A DNA stretch of 58,718 bases. Origin: an uncultured Lachnospiraceae bacterium (lineage in GTDB: Bacteria > Bacillota > Clostridia > Lachnospirales > Lachnospiraceae). The first letter of the stretch is position 1. Each line of letters starts with the position of its first letter. Made by a program: the position numbers and the translations under genes. The stretch is taken from assembly GCA_947174505.1 (NCBI GenBank), contig CAMWJF010000024.1, positions 1-58,718 on the forward strand. The letters run 5' to 3'. Positions 25,697-33,355 of this stretch are shown here, piece by piece. Below the pieces are notes generated by a model. That model was not told where the DNA came from. It saw only the letters and a program-made list of their open reading frames with translations, and did not search any database.

Positions 25697-26254
25697 TCAA
25701 ACTCTCTCCCGCCGCAGATAGGGCAATAATTCCATCCCCACGAATCCAAGCAGAGCCCCTGTCACCGTGCCTGCCACAATCAAAAACGGAGCATAGTAAG
25801 CAACTGCCAGAGTCTCCACCACGGCCATCGCCACCAGAAGCTGCCCCACATTGTGGAACACGCCGCCGAGCACGCTCACCCCCACCATGGAAAACCACTT
25901 CATCCGCCTGCCAGAAACCATGGCGGCAAAGCTGAACGCCGCCCCTGCGAGGGCATATAAAATGGCGTAAAGATTGCTGAACAGAAAGCCGGACAGGACA
26001 ATCCGCAGGCCGTTCACCAGAAGCGCCTCCCGCTCTCCTTTCGTAAAAAGTTTCACAGGCAGCGTCCTCGGCACATTCTCCGCACCTAAAGTCCTCTTTC
26101 CCGTCTCATCATAAATCAGCAGCAGTGCAACCAGATTGGGCAGTCCCAGCTTAATCCCCGGTATACCGAAGAAAAAGGGAATCAGAGATTCCACATAGGA
26201 CAGAATCAGCGCAAGCGCAAGCAAAAAACCAAGCTCTACCGTCCTTCTCATCAC
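25697..26254 (-). CDS. Gx transporter family membrane protein (heptaprenyl diphosphate synthase component I-like)
   Basis: 185 residues, about five membrane segments. Starts with the family hallmark LILSYVESLIPFFFGIPGIKLGLPN and has EALLVNGLRIVLSGFLFSN and GGVFHNVGQLLVA (pieces quoted separately). The family resembles ECF S-components and is usually encoded next to a NusG domain II protein, as here (start overlaps that gene's stop by 4 bases, ATGA). Between YDETGK and KGEREALLVN there is an apparent extra loop of roughly 20 residues compared with relatives I recall. Substrate unknown. Confidence 0.85.
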   Translation of the reverse strand: MMRRTVELGFLLALALILSYVESLIPFFFGIPGIKLGLPNLVALLLIYDETGKRTLGAENVPRTLPVKLFTKGEREALLVNGLRIVLSGFLFSNLYAILYALAGAAFSFAAMVSGRRMKWFSMVGVSVLGGVFHNVGQLLVAMAVVETLAVAYYAPFLIVAGTVTGALLGFVGMELLPYLRRERV

Positions 26255-26766
26255 TTCACCATCCCATCCGGCGTCTCCCCCGCAGCGTCCCCACGGATCT
26301 CCACTGCCAGCCTGTGGGGCAGACAGATAATACTCTCTCCGCCGCCCGAAATGGGTATATGATGCACGCAGATCTGATCCCTACAGTCGGCGGCCTTCAT
26401 CCAGACACGTTCCCCGGATACAGCCAGAAGATTGTAGCTGCTACCCTCCGAAACCAGTGAATCGAGATCGGCGTCTGCCTCATACCACTCGCAGGAAGCG
26501 CCTTCCTCCGAATAGAGAAGCAGACAGTAGCGCACTGTCCCGTTATCTTCTCCCGCCGGTTTCTGCGGCTGGAGCCGCGACAGGGGCACGTCTGCAATGA
26601 TCTGCCCATCATAAGATATCCGCAGGGTCTGTCCGTCCTTTCGGCCCACAGCGGACCAGACAAAACTCCCCAACGCAAAAAGCAGTAAAAATGCCATTAG
26701 GCATATGTCCGCCCGGCGAATCCGTCCGCCGTCTTTTCTGTTCGTTTCCCTTCTGTTTTCAAGCAT
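26251..26766 (-). CDS. NusG domain II-containing protein
   Basis: 171 residues. One N-terminal membrane segment (about 20-40) then a NusG domain II fold. Signature near the C-terminus: CRDQICVHHIPISGGGESI and CLPHRLAVEI, with the two cysteines typical of this family. Such proteins are extracytoplasmic and often next to the Gx transporter and, in other genomes, FMN-binding or redox genes; role unknown. A central insertion (LYSEEGASCEWYEADADL) makes it longer than the roughly 120-residue norm. Overlaps the next gene by ATGA, so they are co-translated. Confidence 0.88.
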   Translation of the reverse strand: MLENRRETNRKDGGRIRRADICLMAFLLLFALGSFVWSAVGRKDGQTLRISYDGQIIADVPLSRLQPQKPAGEDNGTVRYCLLLYSEEGASCEWYEADADLDSLVSEGSSYNLLAVSGERVWMKAADCRDQICVHHIPISGGGESIICLPHRLAVEIRGDAAGETPDGMVK

Positions 26767-26931
26767 ATAGACATCTTACCATAGCCGAACATATGTTTCA
26801 ACCCTTTTCTGCGTGCAAACCGGACCGAAAAAAAGATGCACTTGTCCATGATACAATATTTTTTATCACAGGCACAAATTCACCGCCCCCACATAAGATA
26901 AACCATAACTAACATTTGGAGGACACTAAAA

Positions 26932-27162
26932 ATGAGTGATCTTACAGCAACTCACTGCGGATGCAACAATACCTGCGCTACTAACAACGGATGCGGTTCC
27001 TGGATCTGGATTCTGATCCTTTTATCCTGCTGTGGTAACAATGGCGACGGCTGCGGTTGTGGCGGCGGCCTTTTCGGCGGCAACAGCCTCTTCGGCGGCG
27101 ACAATAACTGCTGCTCCTGGATCTGGATTCTGATCCTCTTATCCTGCTGCTGCAACAACTAA
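26932..27162 (+). CDS. High-cysteine, glycine-rich small protein (chorion-class HCB type)
   Basis: 76 residues, 13 Cys and 16 Gly or so. Two copies of the hydrophobic block SWIWILILLSCC (about residues 23-34 and 61-72) are separated by a Gly/Asn/Cys linker (GGGLFGGNSLFGG). At DNA level the two blocks are almost identical over about 40 bases, so this is a recent internal duplication. Resembles proteins named chorion-class high-cysteine HCB protein 13 in clostridia (recalled, not verified). The hydrophobic blocks could insert in membranes, or the chain could be cross-linked on the cell or spore surface (inference). GGAGG lies 8 bases before ATG. Confidence 0.8.
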   Translation: MSDLTATHCGCNNTCATNNGCGSWIWILILLSCCGNNGDGCGCGGGLFGGNSLFGGDNNCCSWIWILILLSCCCNN

Positions 27163-27250
27163 AAAAAAGCAGCACAATTAACCATCATTATGCGTAACAG
27201 CCCGGCCTGCGGGCCGGACTGCTGACGCCACATCTTTCAAACACATCCGG

Positions 27251-27285
27251 AAAATAGGCTCCGGCTCTGACAGGAGCCTATTTTT
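27251..27285 (+). terminator. Terminator after the high-Cys gene
   Basis: AAAATAGGCTCC-(10)-GGAGCCTATTTTT, 12-bp stem. A second GC-rich hairpin (CAGCCCGGCC/GGGCCGGACTG type) lies at about 27199-27221 without a T-run. Confidence 0.9.
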
Positions 27286-27339
27286 CTCTCATGTGTCATA
27301 TACTATAGAGAAAAAACGGGCATCAGAAAGGCATATCTT

Positions 27340-27900
27340 ATGGCAGATAAAAGGGAAGATGCGTCAAATGTTATGGCATTCGATGCCTTATATACCACCA
27401 ACCAGATCCAGAAGCTCAAGGTTCTTCTCCCCTACATAGAGCCTTCCATGCAGAAGCATCTGGCTGTATACATCAAATATATGGAACTGCAATATACCAT
27501 AAATTTCACAAAGAGGCACGATGCCACGCTTTGCGGATGCGGGCTTTCCCAGCCGGAAAAGCCCGATCTGCGAAAGCTCTGCAAGGAGCTGAGCCTCTAC
27601 TCCACCCCGGAGGAAATCAGGCAGTTAGAGCAGATACAGAACATGTTACAGACGCTGGAGACCGTACAGGAAATGTCCCAGACCATGAGCGCCATGCAGG
27701 AAATTTTCCCTGACATGAACATGGATTCCCTGTTTGAAAATCCGCTGTCCGGGACAGGTCCGTCCGGGGACGCTGCTGACGGTTCTGAAAAACCGGCGTC
27801 CCCCGGCTCCTCCATGATGGATATGCTGATGCATATGCTCACCCCTGAGCAGCGGGAAATGTATGAAATGTTTCAGCAGCAGCCTGACGGCGGTCAGTAA
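27340..27900 (+). CDS. Conserved hypothetical protein, 186 residues
   Basis: No family recognised with confidence. The N-terminal half is helical with YTTNQIQKLKVLLPYIEPSM and a CGCG motif near residue 67. The C-terminal half is Met- and Gln-rich (MLQTLETVQEMSQTMSAMQ; MDMLMHMLTPEQREMYEMF) with a Gly/Ser/Pro linker between. The layout (helical domain, flexible linker, C-terminal amphipathic helix) is seen in clostridial proteins of unknown role that co-occur with the following gene. Probably cytoplasmic. Weak ribosome site (GAAAGG) about 9 bases before the ATG. Confidence 0.75.
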   Translation: MADKREDASNVMAFDALYTTNQIQKLKVLLPYIEPSMQKHLAVYIKYMELQYTINFTKRHDATLCGCGLSQPEKPDLRKLCKELSLYSTPEEIRQLEQIQNMLQTLETVQEMSQTMSAMQEIFPDMNMDSLFENPLSGTGPSGDAADGSEKPASPGSSMMDMLMHMLTPEQREMYEMFQQQPDGGQ

Positions 27901-27969
27901 GACTGTACCGCATGCTGCCTGACTATAATTATATTGACATATTTTGATAGATTTCCATTGGAGGTTGCC

Positions 27970-28242
27970 ATGAACAATGACTGGATGAACGACCCGGCGC
28001 TTGCCGGAATCGACAGGGCAAAGCTGGATTTTTTACAGGCCCTCGTCTTTGAGAGCCGTGGTCTGCAGCGCGAACAGATGCTGCCCTTTCTGATGGCTGT
28101 AGCCAAGAGAGGTCAGGCGGATCATATTACTTTTTCCAACGAAGAGATTGAGACAATAGTTGCCGTAATCAAAAAGGAATCCTCACCGGAAGAAGCCGCC
28201 ACCATAGATAAGATGATGCGGATGCACAAGAAAAAAGGGTGA
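27970..28242 (+). CDS. Conserved hypothetical protein, 90 residues
   Basis: Starts MNNDWMNDPALAGIDRAKLD with GGAGG 5 bases upstream; the frame is open from 27934 but lacks a ribosome site there. Helical throughout; contains LPFLMAVAKRG and NEEIETIVAVIKKESSPEE, ending in a basic tail. Follows the 186-residue gene by 69 bases on the same strand and shares its style (short, helical, Met-rich), so the two likely act together. Function unknown. Confidence 0.78.
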   Translation: MNNDWMNDPALAGIDRAKLDFLQALVFESRGLQREQMLPFLMAVAKRGQADHITFSNEEIETIVAVIKKESSPEEAATIDKMMRMHKKKG

Positions 28243-28276
28243 TGCGTCAAGCACCGCCCTTCATTTTTCCTCCATT

Positions 28277-28321
28277 CCGAAGCATGCAATGCTGCGGAAC
28301 GCGAACCAAATCTCTAATTTG
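28277..28321. other. Two imperfect palindromes between convergent genes
   Basis: TTCCG-A-AGCAT-GCA-ATGCT-G-CGGAA (about 28275-28299) and AACCAAAT-(4)-AATTTGGTT (about 28304-28323), in the 80-base gap between the small gene and the hisJ-type gene. Likely a bidirectional 3'-end structure. Confidence 0.45.
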
Positions 28322-28322
28322 G

Positions 28323-29153
28323 TTATAATTCGTGAAAAATCGGCTGCATCTTTTCATAGGTACAAAACTTTCGGAATCCTATGGATTTCAACAGCGCCTT
28401 TGCCTCCTCCATATGCGTTCCCAGATGCGCAGGCGCGTGGCTGTCGCTTCCAAGCGTCACGATCTGCCCGCCCATATCATGATACATCCCCAAAATTTCC
28501 GCAGACGGCGTGGAATCCTTCAGCCCGTAGCGGTAGGACGAGGTATTGACCTCTATCCCTTTGCCGTTCTTTATGACTTCACGAAGAATCTCTTCCACAT
28601 AATGTCTCACATGATGAAACGGATAAATTCCCGCTTTATCATATCTCACGATCAGATCCAGATGCCCCAGCACGCTGTAATTCTGATACCACTTTACCAG
28701 CTGTAAAAGCTCTTCATAGTAGCGCTCGTTGTATTCCTTCTGTGTGCGCCCCTGTTGAAATTCCTGTGACCAGAATCCTTTATCCTCCACCTGATGAACC
28801 GACAGAATAATAAAGTCAAAAGGGTATCTTTCGTACAGCGCCTCAAACTTCGGAATGGTATGGATCTGCATGCCAAACTCCATCCCCATCCTGATCCTGA
28901 TCTTATCTCCATACTGCCCGCGCAGTTTTTGAATCTGTTCCACATAGGCCGGATAATCCACATTCACCATGGCAAGCCCCGCGCAGTATCGAATCTCCTC
29001 TCCACTGTCCCAGTCTACCTTGGCCCCGTAGTCCACATGATCCGTAAAACAGATTTCATCCATTCCCATCCGGACAGCATCCTTTACCACATCCTCCATC
29101 GGGTAGTCGGAGTCGTCGCTGTATTGTGTATGCACATGATAATCGACAAACAT
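28323..29153 (-). CDS. Histidinol-phosphatase HisJ family protein (PHP domain)
   Basis: 276-residue PHP-fold metal phosphoesterase. Motifs: DYHVHTQYSDDS at the N-terminus, CFTDHVDYG, GMEFGMQ, SVHQVE, GHLDLIVRYD and the final GSDSHAPAHLG, i.e. the full set of metal-binding His/Asp/Glu. HisJ removes phosphate from histidinol phosphate, but isolated PHP genes may act on other substrates, and no other his gene is nearby. Start ATG 29153 has GGGGGAG 4 bases upstream; the longer frame to 29219 lacks one. Confidence 0.88.
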   Translation of the reverse strand: MFVDYHVHTQYSDDSDYPMEDVVKDAVRMGMDEICFTDHVDYGAKVDWDSGEEIRYCAGLAMVNVDYPAYVEQIQKLRGQYGDKIRIRMGMEFGMQIHTIPKFEALYERYPFDFIILSVHQVEDKGFWSQEFQQGRTQKEYNERYYEELLQLVKWYQNYSVLGHLDLIVRYDKAGIYPFHHVRHYVEEILREVIKNGKGIEVNTSSYRYGLKDSTPSAEILGMYHDMGGQIVTLGSDSHAPAHLGTHMEEAKALLKSIGFRKFCTYEKMQPIFHEL

Positions 29154-29253
29154 ACTGCTCCCCCGCTTCACCAATAAAATCCCGGCTGTCTTTGCCGTTT
29201 TATCCGTCAATTGACGCATCCGTCACTGCCAGCCCAGTATGCTCCCGGAATCC

Positions 29254-31782
29254 TTACTTCTGCACGATATTGACAAGCCTTCCCGGCACATAAATCTCTT
29301 TCACAACGGTTCCCGTCAGCTTATCGGCAATCGTCTCCTTCGCCTTCGCAATGACCTCGTCCTTCGGGTCGTCCTTGCCGATATGCAGGGTCGCCCTGTT
29401 CTTGCCGTTGATCTGCACCATGATCTCCACTGTGGACTCCACTGTCTTGGCCTCCTCGTACTCGGGCCATGCGGTCTGATAAACCCTGCCCTCAAAACCG
29501 ACTGCCTGCCACAGTTCTTCGGTAATATGGGGCGCAACGGGATTGAGCATGGTGATCAGTGTCTTGAACTCTCCCTTTGTCACCGCATTTTTCTTATAAA
29601 ACTCATTGACAAGGGTCATCATCGCCGCGATCGCCGTGTTGTATTTCAGGTTCTCAAAGTCGCTGCTGACCTTTTTGATGGTCTGGTGCATCCTGATTTC
29701 CATATCAGCGGAGTAACCCATATCGTCCGTCAGGATATCCTGCAGTTTCCACACTCTCTCTAAAAATCTGCGGCAGCCCTTCACACCGTCCTCGCTCCAG
29801 CCCGCGCTCAGCTCGAAGGCGCCGATAAACATTTCATAAGTACGCAGGGTGTCCGCGCCGTAATCCGCCACAATATCGTCCGGATTCACCACATTGCCCA
29901 GGGATTTGGACATTTTCACCACCGGATGCTCCGCCATCTCGCCGTATTTGTCCTTAAGAGCCTGTCTTGCCGCCTTCTCACTGCCGTGCTCTTTTAACAG
30001 CGCCTCCTGCTCTTCCGCAGGCAGATTGGAGAAGCAGTGGGGATTTAAGCCCAGAATCATACCGTGGGACGTTCTCTTCGCATAAGGCTCCGGGCACGGT
30101 ACTGCCTTCTGGTCATAGAGGAACTTATGCCAGAAACGGGAATACAGCAGATGCAGCGTAGTATGCTCCATGCCGCCGTTATACCAGTCAACAGGCATCC
30201 AGTAATCCAGCGCCTCTTTGCTGGCCAGCGCGTTCTCGTTCTTCGGGTCCGTGTAACGCAGGAAGTACCATGACGAACCTGCCCACTGGGGCATGGTGTC
30301 CGTCTCCCGCTTGGCCGGGCCGCCGCAGCATGGACAGGTGGTATTGACCCAATCAGTCATAGCTGCCAGAGGCGATTCTCCTGTATCTGTCGGCATATAA
30401 CTTTCCACATCGGGAAGCTCTAACGGCAGCTCGCTCTCATCGAGCGGTACATAACCGCATTTCTCACAGTGCACAATGGGAATCGGCTCTCCCCAGTAAC
30501 GCTGTCTGGAGAACACCCAGTCACGCAGCTTGAAGTTCGTCTTGGCACAGCCCACGCCCTTCTCCTCCAGAAAAGCGATCATCTTCTCCTTGGCGTCCGC
30601 CACGCTCAGTCCGTTCAGGAAGTCCGAGTTTACGAGCGTGCCGTCCGCCACGTCCGTATAAACTTCTTCCTGCACATCCTTTCCTCCTGCCACCACCTCG
30701 ATGATCGGCAGCCCGAACTTTTTCGCAAACTCCCAGTCCCTCTCGTCATGGGCAGGCACCGCCATGATCGCGCCCGTACCGTAGCTCATCAGCACATAAT
30801 CGGAAATATAAATCGGAATCTCTTTGCCGTTCACAGGGTTTACCGCCGACATGCCGTCAATGCGCACGCCTGTCTTCTCCTTCGCCAGCTCCGCACGCTC
30901 AAAATCGGACTTTCTGGCAGCCTGCTCACGGTAAGCGCAGATATCCTCCCAGTTCTTCAATTCATTTTTATATTTATCAATAATCGGATGCTCCGGCGAC
31001 ACCACCATGTAGGTCGCGCCGAACAGGGTATCGCAGCGGGTTGTGTAGATGCGCAGCTTATCCTCCTTATCCTTGATGGAGAAATCCACCTCCGCGCCCA
31101 TGGACTTACCGATCCAGTTCTTCTGGGAAACCTTGACCCGCTCCACATAGTCCACCGTTTCAAGCCCCTCGATCAGTTTGTCGGCGTACTCTGTAATTTT
31201 CAGCATCCACTGGCTTTTCACCTTGCGGACTACCTCCGCGCCGCACCGCTCACAGACGCCGTTTACAACCTCCTCGTTGGCAAGGCCGACTTTACAGGAG
31301 GTACACCAGTTAATCGGCATCTCGGACTTGTAGGCAAGCCCGGCCTTAAACAGTTTCAGGAAAATCCATTGAGTCCATTTATAATAGTTGGGATCGGTGG
31401 TGTTGACCTCCCTCTCCCAGTCAAAGGAGTATCCCAGAGAATGAAGCTGGCTCTTAAAACGCGCCACGTTGTTCTGTGTCACAATCTTCGGATGGATGTG
31501 GTTCTTGATCGCATAGTTCTCCGTGGGAAGGCCGAACGCATCCCATCCCATGGGATAAAGCACGTTGTAGCCCTGCATCCTTCTCTTTCTCGCCACAATG
31601 TCAAGCGCCGTATAAGGACGCGGATGTCCCACATGCAGTCCCTGTCCCGAGGGGTAAGGGAACTCCACAAGCGCATAGTATTTCGGTTTGGAATAGTCTT
31701 CCGAAGTCTGGAATGCCTTTTCGTCATCCCATATCTTCTGCCACTTTGTCTCCACTTCTCTGTGATTGTACACTTCTGCCAT
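29254..31782 (-). CDS. leuS: Leucyl-tRNA synthetase
   Basis: 842-residue class I synthetase charging tRNA-Leu. HIGH motif as [18 protein letters not shown] near residue 41, zinc-site cysteines CTSCKVG and CERCGA, the CP1 editing domain in the middle, a second zinc knuckle CPCCGG, and KMSKS as [16 protein letters not shown]-terminal anticodon-binding region and LeuRS tail complete. ATG 31782 is chosen ([15 protein letters not shown] is the conserved N-terminus); the frame extends to 31827. No T-box leader is visible. Confidence 0.98.
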   Translation of the reverse strand: MAEVYNHREVETKWQKIWDDEKAFQTSEDYSKPKYYALVEFPYPSGQGLHVGHPRPYTALDIVARKRRMQGYNVLYPMGWDAFGLPTENYAIKNHIHPKIVTQNNVARFKSQLHSLGYSFDWEREVNTTDPNYYKWTQWIFLKLFKAGLAYKSEMPINWCTSCKVGLANEEVVNGVCERCGAEVVRKVKSQWMLKITEYADKLIEGLETVDYVERVKVSQKNWIGKSMGAEVDFSIKDKEDKLRIYTTRCDTLFGATYMVVSPEHPIIDKYKNELKNWEDICAYREQAARKSDFERAELAKEKTGVRIDGMSAVNPVNGKEIPIYISDYVLMSYGTGAIMAVPAHDERDWEFAKKFGLPIIEVVAGGKDVQEEVYTDVADGTLVNSDFLNGLSVADAKEKMIAFLEEKGVGCAKTNFKLRDWVFSRQRYWGEPIPIVHCEKCGYVPLDESELPLELPDVESYMPTDTGESPLAAMTDWVNTTCPCCGGPAKRETDTMPQWAGSSWYFLRYTDPKNENALASKEALDYWMPVDWYNGGMEHTTLHLLYSRFWHKFLYDQKAVPCPEPYAKRTSHGMILGLNPHCFSNLPAEEQEALLKEHGSEKAARQALKDKYGEMAEHPVVKMSKSLGNVVNPDDIVADYGADTLRTYEMFIGAFELSAGWSEDGVKGCRRFLERVWKLQDILTDDMGYSADMEIRMHQTIKKVSSDFENLKYNTAIAAMMTLVNEFYKKNAVTKGEFKTLITMLNPVAPHITEELWQAVGFEGRVYQTAWPEYEEAKTVESTVEIMVQINGKNRATLHIGKDDPKDEVIAKAKETIADKLTGTVVKEIYVPGRLVNIVQK

Positions 31783-31889
31783 TTTACTGCCCAACCCTTT
31801 CCCGCCGCATCCGGCTTTTCTTATCACAATCTGCGGCAGGCAAACACCCTGCCTGCCACAGTTTTTGGAATTTTTCTCATACTCTACTC

Positions 31890-31917
31890 ATTTTATTATA
31901 CTCGCGGGATTTGTCAA
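31890..31917 (-). promoter_or_regulatory. Promoter of leuS
   Basis: Minus strand TTGACA (31917-31912) and TAAAAT (31895-31890), 16-base spacer, about 110 bases before leuS. Confidence 0.6.
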
Positions 31918-31937
31918 CTGTTTTCTTACATTATAGC

Positions 31938-31984
31938 GCATTCCATAAAGCCTTTGTAAAGCATTCCATAAGGCATTTTGTAAA
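31938..31984. repeat. Two tandem 23/24-base repeats
   Basis: Near-identical units beginning GCATTCCATAA (31938-31960 and 31961-31984), with a diverged third (ACGTTCC...) after them, in the gap between the erm-like gene and leuS. Confidence 0.55.
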
Positions 31985-32028
31985 ACGTTCCCCACGTATT
32001 CCAAAAGCCCCTTAACAGACATCCTCTT

Positions 32029-32826
32029 TTACCGTCTCTTCCGCTTCTGATCATATCGAAACAGACAGAGCCACTGAATGTAAAGCGTGACGCCGTCCTC
32101 GTGGGCATGATACAGCCCTGCCGCCTTTAGCGCCGCCGACACCTGTCTTTTCGTAAACATGCCGTCCTTCCCCGTCATGCCGTACTTCATAGCCCGCTCA
32201 ATAAACTTCTGGAACGCCCAGTATTCCCTCCCGTCCAGATCCGGAACAGCTTTCCGGGCGAAATGTACCAGAACAGTATCCACGGCCGGTTTTGGATGAA
32301 AATCCTCCCTGCGGAAATGATACACCATCTTCATGTCCCACCTCACCTTAATCTCCAAGGATTTCTTATTTTCTTTCGGAAGCCCCATAAACCGTTTGGC
32401 TGCCCCCTTCTCCATCACAAGCCACATATCCGTCGGCGGATTTGTTCCCTGCGCCAGCTTCTCCACAATCTGCGTGGTCAGAAAAAACGGTATGTTGGCA
32501 AATACCCGATAGGCGCCTTTTTCCAGCAGTCGGTATTTCATAAAATCGCCCAAAACCAGCTCTACATTAGCATGCTTCGACAGCCGTCTTTTTGCGTTCT
32601 CCATAAGCCTTTCGTCGATTTCCACAGAGCATACCCTTCCTGCCCTCCGGCAAAGCTCTTCCGTCAAATGCCCCTTTCCGGTTCCAATCTCCAGCACCGT
32701 ATCCCCCTTCTGCAGATCCGCCAGACGGATGATCCTGTGAATTAATTTTTTGTCTGTCAGAAAATTCTGGGAATCCGATACCTGTTTTACATAGTCATAT
32801 CCTGCCTGTCTCCTGTCTCTTTGCAT
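32029..32826 (-). CDS. Erm-type 23S rRNA (adenine-N6) methyltransferase
   Basis: 265 residues. Erm enzymes methylate A2058 of 23S rRNA and confer macrolide-lincosamide-streptogramin B resistance. Motifs in order: SQNFLTDKKL; SAM motif I VLEIGTGKGHL (44-54); acidic motif II CSVEIDERL; LGDFMKY; motif IV NIPFFLTTQIV (111-121), the Erm form of the N-I/L-P-Y/F catalytic loop rather than NLPYY of KsgA; C-terminal domain ending with basic residues. AAGGAGG lies 6 bases before ATG 32826. The frame is open for 48 more codons upstream, but without a start signal. A promoter, leader ORF and terminator precede it (33032-33195), so inducible expression is likely. Resistance has not been shown. Confidence 0.88.
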   Translation of the reverse strand: MQRDRRQAGYDYVKQVSDSQNFLTDKKLIHRIIRLADLQKGDTVLEIGTGKGHLTEELCRRAGRVCSVEIDERLMENAKRRLSKHANVELVLGDFMKYRLLEKGAYRVFANIPFFLTTQIVEKLAQGTNPPTDMWLVMEKGAAKRFMGLPKENKKSLEIKVRWDMKMVYHFRREDFHPKPAVDTVLVHFARKAVPDLDGREYWAFQKFIERAMKYGMTGKDGMFTKRQVSAALKAAGLYHAHEDGVTLYIQWLCLFRYDQKRKRR

Positions 32827-33031
32827 AGTGCGCCTCCTTTTTATCCTGTACACCACGATTCGCCTGTCGGCAAATCCATTTTCCCGATAAAAAGGCAGTA
32901 AAAAAAGCAGGACAGACTCCGCAAACAGAATCTTCCCGCTAAACACCATAATAAATATAAGACAGACCACACAGATATGACTTTACATCACATCCGCCCG
33001 GCAGGCTGTCTGGCTGCTTTTATTCGCACGC

Positions 33032-33091
33032 AAAAAAGACCCCATCTACATGAGACTACATCATCTGCTTTTTACTGCCCCTGATAACGGG
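33032..33091 (-). terminator. Candidate attenuator terminator in the erm leader
   Basis: On the minus strand ACCCGTTATC (33091-33082), inside the leader ORF, can pair with GATGGGGT (33046-33039), which is followed by CTTTTTT. The 5' arm covers the codons just after the Arg-Thr-Arg motif. A competing small hairpin CCC-GTTATCA-GGG can form within the leader. The stem is short with an internal loop, so this is a model from inspection only. Confidence 0.45.
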
Positions 33092-33118
33092 TACGTGCAC
33101 ACTGAATAAAAACTCCCA
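33071..33118 (-). CDS. Candidate 15-residue leader peptide of the erm gene
   Basis: GTG start at 33118, sequence MGVFIQCARTRYQGQ, stop at 33071. AAGGCGG lies 7 bases upstream of the start and a strong promoter 48 bases upstream. Arg-Thr-Arg (residues 9-11) is a +X+ motif of the kind that stalls macrolide-bound ribosomes in Erm leader peptides such as ErmDL. It ends about 245 bases before the methyltransferase start. Confidence 0.6.
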
Positions 33119-33165
33119 CGCCTAAGCCGCCTTTCTGAATATGCTATGATATCTTTTCACATGAT

Positions 33166-33195
33166 CACTATAGCACAGCTTCAGAAATGCTGTCA
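33166..33195 (-). promoter_or_regulatory. Promoter of the erm leader transcript
   Basis: Minus strand TTGACA (33195-33190) and TATAGT (33171-33166) with an 18-base spacer. Transcription would begin about 40 bases before the leader ORF. Confidence 0.72.
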
Positions 33196-33272
33196 ATACG
33201 AGGAGCGCTTCACTATTTCCCGAAAGAAAAAGCAGCTGCCTGCTAATACCCTGCAAACTTATTGATTTATCT

Positions 33273-33301
33273 TTTACATTATAGTATACTATTTTTATAA
33301 T
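33273..33301 (+). promoter_or_regulatory. Promoter of the chemotaxis receptor gene
   Basis: TTTACA (33273-33278) and TATAAT (33296-33301) with a 17-base spacer that contains the palindrome ATAGTATACTAT. Diverges from the erm leader promoter. Confidence 0.7.
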
Positions 33302-33355
33302 ATGTATAATAATTTGATTTTGCGTCAAGCAACATGAGAACGAGGAGGAAATTCT

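Noticed and set aside
30469..31959. 496-codon plus-strand frame
   Set aside because: Antisense shadow of leuS; no domain and no ribosome site.
31783..32028. Possible T-box leader for leuS
   Set aside because: No specifier stem, no T-box sequence and no terminator; the promoter leaves only a short leader.
32029..32826. KsgA (RsmA) 16S dimethyltransferase
   Set aside because: The catalytic loop is NIPFF rather than NLPYY and the C-terminal domain is Erm-like; a KsgA call would also not explain the leader ORF.
32827..32970. 48-codon N-terminal extension of the Erm protein with a hydrophobic stretch
   Set aside because: No ribosome site at the upstream GTG, whereas AAGGAGG directly precedes ATG 32826.
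33122..33328. 68-codon minus-strand frame upstream of the erm leader
   Set aside because: It spans both divergent promoters, has no domain and no good ribosome site.
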